Positions 1 through 7,109 of a stretch of 10,186 bases of DNA are shown here, in pieces. Location: NCBI GenBank assembly GCA_042218715.1, contig JBDGQU010000021.1, positions 1 through 10,186 of the forward strand, written 5' to 3'. The translations under genes and the position numbers were made by a program. This stretch comes from JAGXLP01 sp042218715. GTDB taxonomy: Bacteria; Bipolaricaulota; Bipolaricaulia; M55B111. Under the pieces are notes generated by a model. It was given only the letters and a program-made list of their open reading frames with translations. It searched no databases and was not told the DNA's origin. The first letter of the stretch is position 1. Each line of letters begins with the position of its first letter.

Positions 1-132
1 AGGAGAGAGAATCGCACGACTTAGGCCAAAGTCAGAATAAACTTTTATAGTAATTTAGACGTTTTTTCAGTATCATTTACAGTAACTATATAGTTTCACC
101 ACTACTCAACTACTCAACAGGAGGGTAACAAA

Positions 133-2094
133 TTGACAGAATCAAAACAGTGGGTCAAGGAAGATCCTAAAAGAGAGGACGTCTTTTGGCCTACGAAAGA
201 AATGAAGGATAAAGCGTGGGTCTCGGACGAATCCATCTACGAAGAAGCTCTCGAGGACCCTCAGGGGTTCTGGGCCAAACACGCGGAGGAAGGCATCGAT
301 TGGTACGAAAAGTGGGACGAGGTTTATACCGAAGAGCCTTACAACTACGAATGGTTCGTAGGGGGAAAGCTAAACCTCGCTTATAACGCTATCGATAGGC
401 ACGTGGAAAACGGGAAAGGAGATGAGGAAGCGATAATCTGGGAACCCGAACCCACGGACGAAGATACGGTTAGATTAACTTACTCGGAACTGCTGGAAGA
501 GGTTTCCAAATTCGCCAACGTCCTGGAAGGTTTCGGCGTGGAGAAGGGCGACAGAGTCGGGATCTATATGCCGATGATTCCCGAAGCTCTAATTGCCATG
601 CTTGCCACAGCACGAGTTGGAGCGGCCCACAGCGTTGTTTTCTCCGCATTTAGTCCCGATTCCTTAAAAGATCGGCTGAAGGATGCAAATGCCAAAGTTC
701 TCGTAACGGCCGACGGTTACTATCGACGGGGAAAACCGCTTAACTTGAAAAAGAACGCCAACAAGGGACTAAAGGGAAGTCCGGTCGAAAACGTCGTAAC
801 AGTTCAAAGGACGAAGAAGGACGTAGAAATGCGGGAAGGCAGGGACCACTGGTATCACGAACTAATGGAAGACGCCGATCCCGAGCACGAACCGGCGGTA
901 ATGAACAGTAGCGACCTTGCTTTTATCCTTTACACCAGCGGAACGACCGGTAAACCCAAAGGAGTAATGCACCACGTTGGAGGATACGCGGTCCAAGCGT
1001 ATCTAACGGCAAAGTGGAACTTCAATCTCCACGACGACGATATCTTCTGGTGCACGGCTGACGTGGGCTGGATTACCGGCCACACTTACATCAACTACGG
1101 TCCGCTGCTCAATGGGGTGACAACTGTCGTGTACGAGGGCGCACCTGACTACCCGGAATACGACCGACTCTGGGAGATCGTAGAGGAGGAAGGTGTCACC
1201 GGCTTTTATACTGCACCGACGGCGATCAGAATGTTCATCAAACAGGGCACGGAATGGCCCGATAAACACGATCTTTCTAGCCTAAGAGTCCTCGGAACGG
1301 TAGGCGAACCGATCAACAAGGACGCCTGGATGTGGTACTTCGAGAATATCGGGGGCGGCCGATGTCCCGTAGTAGATACCTGGTGGCAAACGGAAACTGG
1401 AGCAAACGTCATAAACGCTCTTCCTGGAATTGGCCCGTTTATCCCGACTTACGCCGGAAAACCTTTTCCGGGAATTGACGCGGATCTCCTCGATACCGAA
1501 GGAAATCCGGTTGGGGTAGACGAAGGTGGTTACCTGACAATCAAATCACCGTTTCCTCCCAGCCTCATAAGAGGTGTCTACAAACGCCCGGAAAAGTTCA
1601 AGGAAGAGTACTGGAGCGAGTACGGTCCGGAATACTACTTCACGAGTGACGGGGCCAGAAAAGACGAAAACGGTAATATAAGGATTACGGGACGACTTGA
1701 CGACGTAATGAACGTGGCAGGTCACAGACTCGCAACCGGTGAAGTCGAAAACGCTCTTGGAAAACACGAATTAGTAGCAGAACCAGCAGTCGTATCTCGC
1801 CCGGACGAGGTTAAAGGAGAGGTTCCGGTGGCATTCGTCATGCTGGAAAAAGGCGCCGACATAGACGAAGAAACACTCGAGAAAGAGTTAATTCAACTGG
1901 TCGACGACACTATTGGACCGACGGCTCGACCTGCAGAGATAATTATCGCCGACGAGGTACCCAAAACCAGGTCCGGGAAGATCATGAGAAGAATACTGAA
2001 GAGCCTGGTCAGAGGTGAGGACGTAGGAGACCTAACGACGCTAAGAAACCCCCAGACGGTAGAGGAACTTCAGGAAAAGTTAAGCAATAAGTAG
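133..2094 (+). CDS. acsA: Acetyl-CoA synthetase (AMP-forming), acetate--CoA ligase
   Basis: This cytoplasmic enzyme converts acetate, ATP and CoA to acetyl-CoA, AMP and PPi through an acetyl-adenylate. At 653 residues it is full length for the family. Seen in the sequence: an ACS-type N-terminal region with the WYEKWDEV segment near residue 57; the adenylate-forming P-loop YTSGTTGKPKG at 267-277; GWITGH around 312-317 and WWQTETG at 417-423, which shape the small acetate pocket; the hinge segment ITGRLDDVMNVAGHRL at 518-533; and a C-terminal PKTRSGKIMRR whose Lys616 matches the catalytic lysine that is acetylated for control in other ACS enzymes. The start is TTG at 133, preceded by AGGAGGG at 119-125. 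The next gene begins 37 bases downstream with no terminator between, so the two are probably one operon. The protein is acidic. A propionate-activating paralogue is possible, but length and motifs favour acetate. Confidence 0.96.
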   Translation: MTESKQWVKEDPKREDVFWPTKEMKDKAWVSDESIYEEALEDPQGFWAKHAEEGIDWYEKWDEVYTEEPYNYEWFVGGKLNLAYNAIDRHVENGKGDEEAIIWEPEPTDEDTVRLTYSELLEEVSKFANVLEGFGVEKGDRVGIYMPMIPEALIAMLATARVGAAHSVVFSAFSPDSLKDRLKDANAKVLVTADGYYRRGKPLNLKKNANKGLKGSPVENVVTVQRTKKDVEMREGRDHWYHELMEDADPEHEPAVMNSSDLAFILYTSGTTGKPKGVMHHVGGYAVQAYLTAKWNFNLHDDDIFWCTADVGWITGHTYINYGPLLNGVTTVVYEGAPDYPEYDRLWEIVEEEGVTGFYTAPTAIRMFIKQGTEWPDKHDLSSLRVLGTVGEPINKDAWMWYFENIGGGRCPVVDTWWQTETGANVINALPGIGPFIPTYAGKPFPGIDADLLDTEGNPVGVDEGGYLTIKSPFPPSLIRGVYKRPEKFKEEYWSEYGPEYYFTSDGARKDENGNIRITGRLDDVMNVAGHRLATGEVENALGKHELVAEPAVVSRPDEVKGEVPVAFVMLEKGADIDEETLEKELIQLVDDTIGPTARPAEIIIADEVPKTRSGKIMRRILKSLVRGEDVGDLTTLRNPQTVEELQEKLSNK

Positions 2095-2119
2095 TCGTAA
2101 TCGACAAAAACTATCATTC

Positions 2120-2126
2120 GGAGTGA
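2120..2126 (+). promoter_or_regulatory. Shine-Dalgarno site that decides the transporter start
   Basis: GGAGTGA lies 5 bases before the TTG at 2132. The in-frame GTG at 2123 lies inside this site and has no Shine-Dalgarno of its own upstream, so the TTG is the better start. Confidence 0.65.
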
Positions 2127-2131
2127 TTAAG

Positions 2132-2698
2132 TTGGAGATAAACGAAGACGTGGCCAACCCCGCACCTCTGGGTTTGGGAGGTTTTGCGTTATCGACTTTT
2201 ATCCTTAATCTGGTTAATTCCGGTCTGGTCGCTGAAGGGTCACTAGGCATAGTAATGCCTATGGCAATTGCCTATGGAGGGCTGGCTCAATTGCTCGCCG
2301 GAATGTGGGAATTTAGACGCAACAACATTTTTGGAGCCACGGCATTCTCCTCTTTTGGCGCCTTCTGGATGGGTTTAGCTTCTTTCTTTTTCCTATCGTG
2401 GGCGGGGGTAATTAACACCGTACCAAAAGAGGGACTAGCAATTGCGCTAATTGCCTGGGGAATATTTACCTTTTATATGACTATAGCGGCTCTCCGGGAG
2501 CCATGGGCTATTACCTGGATATTCATAACTCTTACAATTCTCTTCTTCCTCCTTGCCTGGGGGGAGTTTAATCCGACAATTGCCAAATTAGCGGGATACG
2601 AAGGGCTTTTGTGTGCGGGAATAGCCTGGTACTCATCGGCGGGAGTAATTATAAATACTATGTTCGGAAGGAAGGTAGTTCCACTCGGAGACCGTTAA
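2132..2698 (+). CDS. satP: Acetate uptake transporter, GPR1/FUN34/YaaH (SatP) family
   Basis: This is an inner-membrane carrier for acetate, and in some relatives succinate. The family signature NPAPLGLGGFAL is at residues 9-20, followed by the conserved stretch with GGLAQLLAGMWEFRRNNIFG and then a Ser/Phe/Gly-rich segment ending FGAFWMG. The remainder consists of further hydrophobic helices, consistent with the six-helix fold of the family. The length of 188 residues is normal. TTG at 2132 is chosen over GTG at 2123 because the Shine-Dalgarno site overlaps the GTG. Its place directly behind acsA gives a clear role: bring acetate in, then activate it. The pair ends at the strong hairpin terminator at 2732. 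The family call is secure; the exact substrate range is inferred from context. Confidence 0.93.
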   Translation: MEINEDVANPAPLGLGGFALSTFILNLVNSGLVAEGSLGIVMPMAIAYGGLAQLLAGMWEFRRNNIFGATAFSSFGAFWMGLASFFFLSWAGVINTVPKEGLAIALIAWGIFTFYMTIAALREPWAITWIFITLTILFFLLAWGEFNPTIAKLAGYEGLLCAGIAWYSSAGVIINTMFGRKVVPLGDR

Positions 2699-2731
2699 TC
2701 AAAGTATTTCTTCACTCTATTAATCCTGACG

Positions 2732-2767
2732 GCCCCGGAACCAGCAGTTGGTTCCGGGGCTTTTCTT
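2732..2767 (+). terminator. Intrinsic terminator of the acsA-satP operon
   Basis: A perfect 12-bp stem (2732-2743 with 2749-2760; left arm GCCCCGGAACCA) closes a 5-base loop and is followed by TTTTCTT. It starts 33 bases after the transporter stop codon and insulates secA from the acetate operon. The stem alone is symmetric, but the T-run is only on the plus strand side. Confidence 0.93.
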
Positions 2768-2883
2768 GATTTCACCACTCTCAATAGACCATAATTTGTT
2801 GAGAAACTGAACTGATGGGTTTCTACCTCACTTATTTCTATAACAAGGACAATTAAAATGATCAATAGTAAATTAGGTTCGTC

Positions 2884-5499
2884 ATGTTTGATAAAGTAAA
2901 AAAGGCCGTAGACTGGGTATTCGGCCAAACGAACGAACAAAAGCTCTCCAAGCTCCGGAATTACGTCAAAAAAGTAAATGATCTCGAGGACGAAATAGCC
3001 GATCTCTCGCCGGAAGAAATGAGGCAGAAGACGGAGGAATTCAGGGAAATAATTTCTTCCGGAACGGACCCGGATGAGCTGATCCCGGAGGCCTTTGCTC
3101 TGGTAAGGGAGGCCGCCAAAAGAGAAACCGGCATGAGACCTTACGACGTACAAATTATTGGAGGGGTGGCTCTACACCAGAGAAGGATCGCGGAAATGGC
3201 AACCGGGGAAGGTAAAACCCTCGTTGCAACCATGCCGGCTTACTTAAACGGTCTTACCGGCCAGGTCCATATTGCCACCGTGAACGATTACCTCGCGAAG
3301 CGAGATAGAAACTGGATGGGACCTATCTACGAGATCCTGGGACTTGACGTATCGGTTATTCAAGAGGACATGGACGTAGAAGCCCGCAAACAGGCTTATG
3401 AGGCTGATATAGTATACGGCACAGCAAATCAATTCGGGTTTGATTACCTCCGAGATAACATGGTCATATCGGAGGACCAGCGAGTCGGGGCAAATCGCGA
3501 CTTCGCGATTATCGACGAGATTGACAGTATATTAATAGACGAAGCCCGAACCCCTCTGATAATTTCGGGCTCCACGGAAGAATCCACTAAACTCTACAAG
3601 AGATTTGCCCGTCTGGCCCCGAGATTCGACGAGGGCAAGGACTACGAAGTCGACGAAAAAAATCAGTCGATTTCCCTGACCGACGAGGGAGCAACTAGAG
3701 CAGAAGACTTCCTCCACCTGGACGACCTTTATTCACCAGAAAACATAACTATGCTCCACCATCTTAAAACGGCTTTGAAAGCCGAGGAATTCTTCAAAAA
3801 GGACGAAGATTACATTATCCAGGACGGAGGAGTTGTTCTAGTAGATGAATTCACAGGCCGTCTAATGCCGGATAGAAGGCTTTCTGAGGGATTACATCAG
3901 GCAATAGAAGCAAAAGAGGGGATGATGGTCCAGAAAGAAAACCAGACGTTCGCCCAGGTAACGCTTCAGAATTTCTTCCTTCTCTACGACGGGCTAAGCG
4001 GAATGACGGGAACGGCAAAAACGGAAGAAGACGAATTCGAAGACATTTACGATCTGGACGTGGTAGTAGTACCCACGAACAAACCTTTACGCAGAGACCA
4101 CAAGCCAGACGTAATATTCAAAACAAAGGAAGCAAAGTACGAAGCAGTTACGGATGAAGTGGAGAGGCTTCACGAAAAGGGACGTCCGGTTTTGGTCGGG
4201 ACAAACGCGATCGAAAAATCGGAAAGACTTAGTTCACTCCTGGAGAAACGGGGGTTACCTCACGAGGTATTAAATGCCAAAAACCACGCTCGAGAGGCTG
4301 AAATAATCAAGGATGCCGGTCAACCCGGCGCAATAACGATTGCAACTAATATGGCCGGCCGAGGCACGGACATCAAACTGGGTGAAGGTGTTGCCGAACT
4401 CGGCGGACTTCACGTACTTGGTACCCAGAGGCATGAAAGCCGGAGAATCGACAACCAGCTCCGCGGACGTGCCGGACGACAGGGAGACCCAGGGTCTTCC
4501 CAATTCTACCTTTCACTCGAAGACGATCTCTTGAGGATATTCGGAGGGGACCGAATCGACTCAATAATGAATAGAGTAGGTATGGAGGACGGTGAGGCCA
4601 TAGAACATCAATTATTGACCAAGGCGATCAGGCGGGCCCAGAAAAAGGTAGAAGGAATAAACTACGAAAGACGGAAGAACGTATTAAAGTATGACAAGGT
4701 TCTCGCCCAGCAGAGGGAGGCAATTTACAGCCTCAGGGATCACTTCGTACTGTCCGAGGGTAAAAGCAGTTGGGAAGAAATAGACAGTTACGTTCGTCCG
4801 GTTTTGACTGACTTTTCAGAAGACCTTCTCGAACAATACGAATCGGAAAATGGAGACCAGGAGAACAGGCTGGAGGAGCTGGAAAAGGAGCTAGCCGAAT
4901 TCCAGAATTACACCCCCGAAGAAGGTCCGACAGTCGAGGATTTAGCCCTGGAGGATCACGTAAGAGACGTTATCGTGTCAAACTGGGAAGCACAGCTAAC
5001 CAAATTTAAAGAGACAAACCAGGTTAGTCCGGAACTAATCAAGTCTATAATTATAAAAATCATCGATAGGGAGTGGCGGCAACATCTATACGTTATAGAC
5101 GACCTAAAAGCGGGTATAGGTTGGTCTTCCTACGGAGGCAAGGACCCACTGGTTGAGTTCAAGCGCGAATCTTTTCGCTTATTCCAGGACATGAGGTCCG
5201 AACTTAGACGGGAAATAGTAGAATTACTAGTAAAGTCACGGATCGACATAAAAGGTTCCGAAAAGCCCGTCAAATCGGAAGTCGACACCTCAAAGTTTAA
5301 CTTTAAGGCGAACGAAGGAACTTCTGGCCTCGCCGAAAAAAAGTCGGGGCAAACCGATAATTCTTCTTCAAAACAGGGTAAATCTGGAGCTACCTCCCAT
5401 CAGGAACAACGGGTAGTAGAGGACGAGCCAGGAAGGAACGATCCCTGTCCCTGTGGAAGCGGGAAGAAGTACAAGTACTGCTGCGGCGCTAACGACTGA
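2884..5499 (+). CDS. secA: Preprotein translocase subunit SecA
   Basis: SecA is the motor ATPase that pushes unfolded preproteins through the SecYEG channel at the cytoplasmic face of the membrane. Its 871 residues are full length. Seen in order: the N-terminal SecA DEAD-type nucleotide domain with MATGEGKT (Walker A) at 105-112 and DEID (Walker B; most SecAs have DEVD) at 211-214; the preprotein cross-linking region from about 222; the second nucleotide domain with NMAGRGTDI at 489-497 and the arginine-finger segment QLRGRAGRQGD at 525-535; helical scaffold/wing regions to about 800; a polar low-complexity linker; and a C-terminal SEC-C zinc motif with Cys855, Cys857, Cys866 and Cys867, which in characterised SecAs helps bind SecB and lipid. 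The conserved segment near 178-193 reads YGTANQFGFDYLRDNM, where most SecAs have NNE in place of ANQ. The ATG at 2884 has only a weak upstream purine tract. The usual Bacillota partner prfB does not follow. Confidence 0.98.
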   Translation: MFDKVKKAVDWVFGQTNEQKLSKLRNYVKKVNDLEDEIADLSPEEMRQKTEEFREIISSGTDPDELIPEAFALVREAAKRETGMRPYDVQIIGGVALHQRRIAEMATGEGKTLVATMPAYLNGLTGQVHIATVNDYLAKRDRNWMGPIYEILGLDVSVIQEDMDVEARKQAYEADIVYGTANQFGFDYLRDNMVISEDQRVGANRDFAIIDEIDSILIDEARTPLIISGSTEESTKLYKRFARLAPRFDEGKDYEVDEKNQSISLTDEGATRAEDFLHLDDLYSPENITMLHHLKTALKAEEFFKKDEDYIIQDGGVVLVDEFTGRLMPDRRLSEGLHQAIEAKEGMMVQKENQTFAQVTLQNFFLLYDGLSGMTGTAKTEEDEFEDIYDLDVVVVPTNKPLRRDHKPDVIFKTKEAKYEAVTDEVERLHEKGRPVLVGTNAIEKSERLSSLLEKRGLPHEVLNAKNHAREAEIIKDAGQPGAITIATNMAGRGTDIKLGEGVAELGGLHVLGTQRHESRRIDNQLRGRAGRQGDPGSSQFYLSLEDDLLRIFGGDRIDSIMNRVGMEDGEAIEHQLLTKAIRRAQKKVEGINYERRKNVLKYDKVLAQQREAIYSLRDHFVLSEGKSSWEEIDSYVRPVLTDFSEDLLEQYESENGDQENRLEELEKELAEFQNYTPEEGPTVEDLALEDHVRDVIVSNWEAQLTKFKETNQVSPELIKSIIIKIIDREWRQHLYVIDDLKAGIGWSSYGGKDPLVEFKRESFRLFQDMRSELRREIVELLVKSRIDIKGSEKPVKSEVDTSKFNFKANEGTSGLAEKKSGQTDNSSSKQGKSGATSHQEQRVVEDEPGRNDPCPCGSGKKYKYCCGAND

Positions 5500-5517
5500 T
5501 TTTTACCCCCCACTTCA

Positions 5518-5545
5518 TTGATTTATACAAGAAACCAGTTATAAT
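5518..5545 (+). promoter_or_regulatory. Sigma-A-like promoter for the 31-residue peptide gene
   Basis: The -35 box TTGATT (5518-5523) and a consensus -10 TATAAT (5540-5545) are 16 bases apart. Transcription would begin near 5552, leaving about 30 bases of leader before the small ORF start at 5582. It begins 19 bases after the secA stop codon, so the small gene need not rely on secA transcription. Confidence 0.7.
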
Positions 5546-5581
5546 AAAGATAACCATATGAAACTTAAGGAGGTGCTTTCT

Positions 5582-5677
5582 ATGGATCCTGTAACAGTTA
5601 GTTGGTTCGTACTTGGGTTTTTCTGGTCACTCTGGGCAGCAGCTTTTCTTAATTTCTTGGGATGCGGAGTTTGTTAA
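5582..5677 (+). CDS. Small hydrophobic peptide, 31 residues, one predicted membrane segment
   Basis: I do not recognise a family. The peptide starts MDPVTVSW, continues through an aromatic-rich hydrophobic stretch (about residues 7-27, with three Trp and five Phe), and ends in GCGVC with two cysteines. It would fit as a single membrane-spanning peptide. Support that it is real: a near-ideal ribosome binding site TAAGGAGGTG (5566-5575) sits 8 bases after its core from the ATG, and a good promoter lies just upstream. An in-frame ATG at 5558 would give 39 residues but has no Shine-Dalgarno, lies only about 6 bases from the expected transcript start, and the strong site falls inside it, so 5582 is preferred. 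It may be co-transcribed with the gene at 5720, 42 bases downstream. Function is unknown; a small membrane-complex subunit or a regulatory peptide are possibilities, not conclusions. Confidence 0.62.
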   Translation: MDPVTVSWFVLGFFWSLWAAAFLNFLGCGVC

Positions 5678-5707
5678 CCAGTTCCAGAGACATAAAAGGC
5701 CGTTAAC

Positions 5708-5714
5708 AAGGTGA
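5708..5714 (+). promoter_or_regulatory. Shine-Dalgarno site that decides the start of the secreted-protein gene
   Basis: AAGGTGA ends 5 bases before TTG 5720. The in-frame GTG at 5711 is part of the site itself, so it is unlikely to be the start. Confidence 0.62.
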
Positions 5715-5719
5715 TTTTA

Positions 5720-6478
5720 TTGTCGAAAAAGAGCGTTCTATTAGTAGGGATAGTTTTAATAATTACCCTGTTATTTCTAACTAATTTCGCCAGGGCAGGA
5801 GAGATAGAGGATAAGTTATCCAGGGTAATTAGGTTAAAACTGGGGCTGGATTCTGAGGTTTACCGAGTTGTAGAGACTGAGTACCAGGGGACACCAGTTG
5901 TACTGGTAGTAATATTTGGGAACAAAAAGGCACTAAACAGCTCACTCGGTTCAGATATCAAAGCCGGGCTAAAGAAGTACGAAAGTGAGACACCGGTAGC
6001 GATATCAGTGTTGACAAAGAAAAGCGATGCAAAGTTTAGACCCTACGCACTGAGAATTATCCAGAACGGCCAGTCTACTAGAGCTAATAAGATAGTCGGA
6101 ATAACGGAAGGGTTCAAAGAAGGGAAGATGCCTGAAAAGGTCCCGATAGCGGGTAAAGTCTTTTGGGGGAGTAAAGGGATAATAACTCTGGGAAGTTCGT
6201 TTGATCCAACTACTCCATTCAAAATCAAGTACGGCGCAACCAGTGCCAATTTTGCCCTATCGTCAACCAAGCAGAAAGCTACTAAGCCCGAAGCCTCGGA
6301 GTTAACCAACCAGAAAAGCAAAGACGTTAGTTCAGAAGAAATGGAAGAGGGCAAAGCTACTGAAGACAAAGACTTAAATTCTCCGCCAGTCAGTGAAAAA
6401 AGTTCTAAAACGGGACAGGGATTGGCTCTTTTAGCCCAACTTGGGACCTTGCTAGCAGTAACCTTTTCCCTTCTCTGA
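5720..6478 (+). CDS. Unrecognised secreted or membrane-tethered protein with signal peptide
   Basis: I do not recognise the family. From TTG 5720 the product has 252 residues. The N-terminus is a textbook signal peptide: MSKKS, a hydrophobic core (about 6-20), then NFARA|GE with Ala24 and Ala26 fitting the signal peptidase I -3/-1 rule. The mature part begins with a charged segment and a mixed alpha/beta-looking region (about 27-180) containing a short hydrophobic strand, VVLVVIFG. Residues about 184-231 are polar and low in complexity (Lys, Glu, Ser, Thr), like a linker across the wall. The last 20 or so residues (from about 234 to 252) are hydrophobic and uncharged, so the protein may be anchored at both ends of its export path or by its C-terminal helix. 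No LPxTG motif or lipobox is seen. It may share a transcript with the 31-residue peptide. A hairpin follows at 6534. The gene call is solid; the function is unknown. Confidence 0.82.
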   Translation: MSKKSVLLVGIVLIITLLFLTNFARAGEIEDKLSRVIRLKLGLDSEVYRVVETEYQGTPVVLVVIFGNKKALNSSLGSDIKAGLKKYESETPVAISVLTKKSDAKFRPYALRIIQNGQSTRANKIVGITEGFKEGKMPEKVPIAGKVFWGSKGIITLGSSFDPTTPFKIKYGATSANFALSSTKQKATKPEASELTNQKSKDVSSEEMEEGKATEDKDLNSPPVSEKSSKTGQGLALLAQLGTLLAVTFSLL

Positions 6479-6533
6479 CGGCGAAATTGTGGGATAGCAG
6501 CAAGTAAATATAATCAATTCGTAACAGCTATTA

Positions 6534-6567
6534 ACTGGGGCAGGTGGCTAGAAATTCCTGCCCCAGT
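6534..6567. terminator. Hairpin between convergent genes, probable bidirectional terminator
   Basis: A perfect 11-bp inverted repeat (6534-6544 with 6557-6567; arm ACTGGGGCAGG) encloses a 12-base loop. It lies between the plus-strand gene ending at 6478 and the minus-strand gcvH ending at 6586, where a shared terminator is expected. Neither side carries a clear run of T, so termination efficiency is uncertain. Confidence 0.6.
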
Positions 6568-6585
6568 GTGAACTTGGTGCTGAAG

Positions 6586-6969
6586 TTAAGATTCTTCTTT
6601 CTTTAATTCTTTGTATTCGGATTCACTAAGCAATGACTCCAACTCCGAATCCTCCTTCATTTCCAGTTTTACCAACCAACCCGATTCAAACGGCGACTCG
6701 TTAATTTTCTCGGGCTCACCTTCCAGGGAATCATTAACCTCCTTTATTCTTCCGCTAATTGGGGCTTCAACATCCGAAACCGATTTAACTGACTCAATAA
6801 CGACCATTTCGTCGCCCCGTGAGAAATCTTCCCCCTCTTCCGGCAGTTCTACGAATACTATATCCCCAAGCTCTTTTTGGGCAAAATCGGTAACGCCAAC
6901 TGTTGCGGTTCGCCCCTCAATCCTTACCCAATCATGATTTTCAGTAAACCTGATATTTTCATCGGTCAT
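6586..6969 (-). CDS. gcvH: Glycine cleavage system H protein
   Basis: GcvH is the small lipoyl carrier that shuttles the aminomethyl group between the P, T and L proteins of glycine cleavage; in some bacteria it also acts as a lipoyl relay for other enzymes. The 127 residues match the family length. Seen: the N-terminal FTENHDWVRIEG, then GVTDFAQKELGDIVFVELPEEG, and the lipoyl hairpin IESVKSVSDVEAPISG with Lys62 as the lipoylated residue; the C-terminal SPFESGWLVKLEM is also typical. The start ATG (6967-6969) follows a strong GGGGAGGT site (6973-6980). No gcvT, gcvP or lpd adjoins it: the gene is on its own, convergent with the secreted-protein gene and divergent from glmU. The rest of the system must be encoded elsewhere, or the protein serves as a lipoate carrier. 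Confidence 0.97.
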   Translation of the reverse strand: MTDENIRFTENHDWVRIEGRTATVGVTDFAQKELGDIVFVELPEEGEDFSRGDEMVVIESVKSVSDVEAPISGRIKEVNDSLEGEPEKINESPFESGWLVKLEMKEDSELESLLSESEYKELKKEES

Positions 6970-7006
6970 ATTACCTCCCCTCTTGTTTAATTGCTGTTAA
7001 CTTCGG

Positions 7007-7047
7007 CCAATTGTATTCCCTAAATAGACAAAGTCCAATTGAATTCC
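7007..7047. repeat. 13-bp direct repeat in the gcvH promoter
   Basis: CCAATTGTATTCC (7007-7019) and CCAATTGAATTCC (7035-7047) agree at 12 of 13 positions, 28 bases start to start. One copy covers the -10 box and the other the -35 box of the candidate gcvH promoter, an arrangement that suits a transcription-factor operator. The factor is not known. Confidence 0.6.
7010..7038 (-). promoter_or_regulatory. Candidate gcvH promoter
   Basis: Read on the minus strand: TTGGAC (7038-7033) as a weak -35, a 17-base spacer, and TACAAT (7015-7010) as a good -10. Transcription would start near 7003, giving a leader of about 33 bases, too short for a glycine riboswitch. Both boxes overlap the copies of a 13-bp direct repeat. 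Confidence 0.55.
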
Positions 7048-7080
7048 TCTACAAATTATTGTCTAGAAACCCGTTAATCA

Positions 7081-7109
7081 TTGCAACCAAGAAACCGATT
7101 AATTATATT
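7081..7109 (+). promoter_or_regulatory. Promoter of the glmU-prs-rplY cluster
   Basis: TTGCAA (7081-7086) and TATATT (7104-7109) are separated by 17 bases, four and five matches to the sigma-A consensus. Transcription would start near 7116, close to the glmU start, giving a very short leader of about 10 bases. Confidence 0.6.

Noticed and set aside
1..132. Possible riboswitch, upstream gene end or promoter before acsA
   Set aside because: Short open frames end at 40 and 50 but none can be assigned; TTTTCA (64-69) and TATATA (87-92) are a weak promoter match, and no conserved riboswitch core is visible.
1003..1767. Several minus-strand open frames of 60-90 codons inside acsA
   Set aside because: They lie opposite a fully conserved gene, show no family features and lack ribosome binding sites; they are shadows of acsA codon use.
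2790..2883. secA promoter (TTGAGA at 2799 or TATAAC at 2839)
   Set aside because: Each good box lacks a partner at 16-18 bases, so no promoter could be placed with confidence although one is expected after the terminator.
2695..3153. 152-codon minus-strand frame across the terminator and secA start
   Set aside because: It runs antisense through the terminator hairpin and the conserved SecA N-terminus, with no recognisable domain.
6487..6514. TTGTGG-16-TATAAT, a promoter-like pair after the secreted-protein gene pointing into gcvH antisense
   Set aside because: The -35 matches only three of six positions and no gene or RNA lies downstream on that strand apart from the hairpin; TATAAT is easily found by chance in this A+T-rich gap.
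6611..6937. 108-codon plus-strand frame rich in Ser and Pro opposite gcvH
   Set aside because: Exact antisense of the conserved GcvH protein; the Ser-rich composition follows from reading Glu/Asp codons backwards.
7025..7065. 7-bp inverted repeat TAGACAA ... TTGTCTA around the gcvH -35 region
   Set aside because: Short arms and a 27-base spacer; easily due to chance and weaker than the overlapping 13-bp direct repeat.
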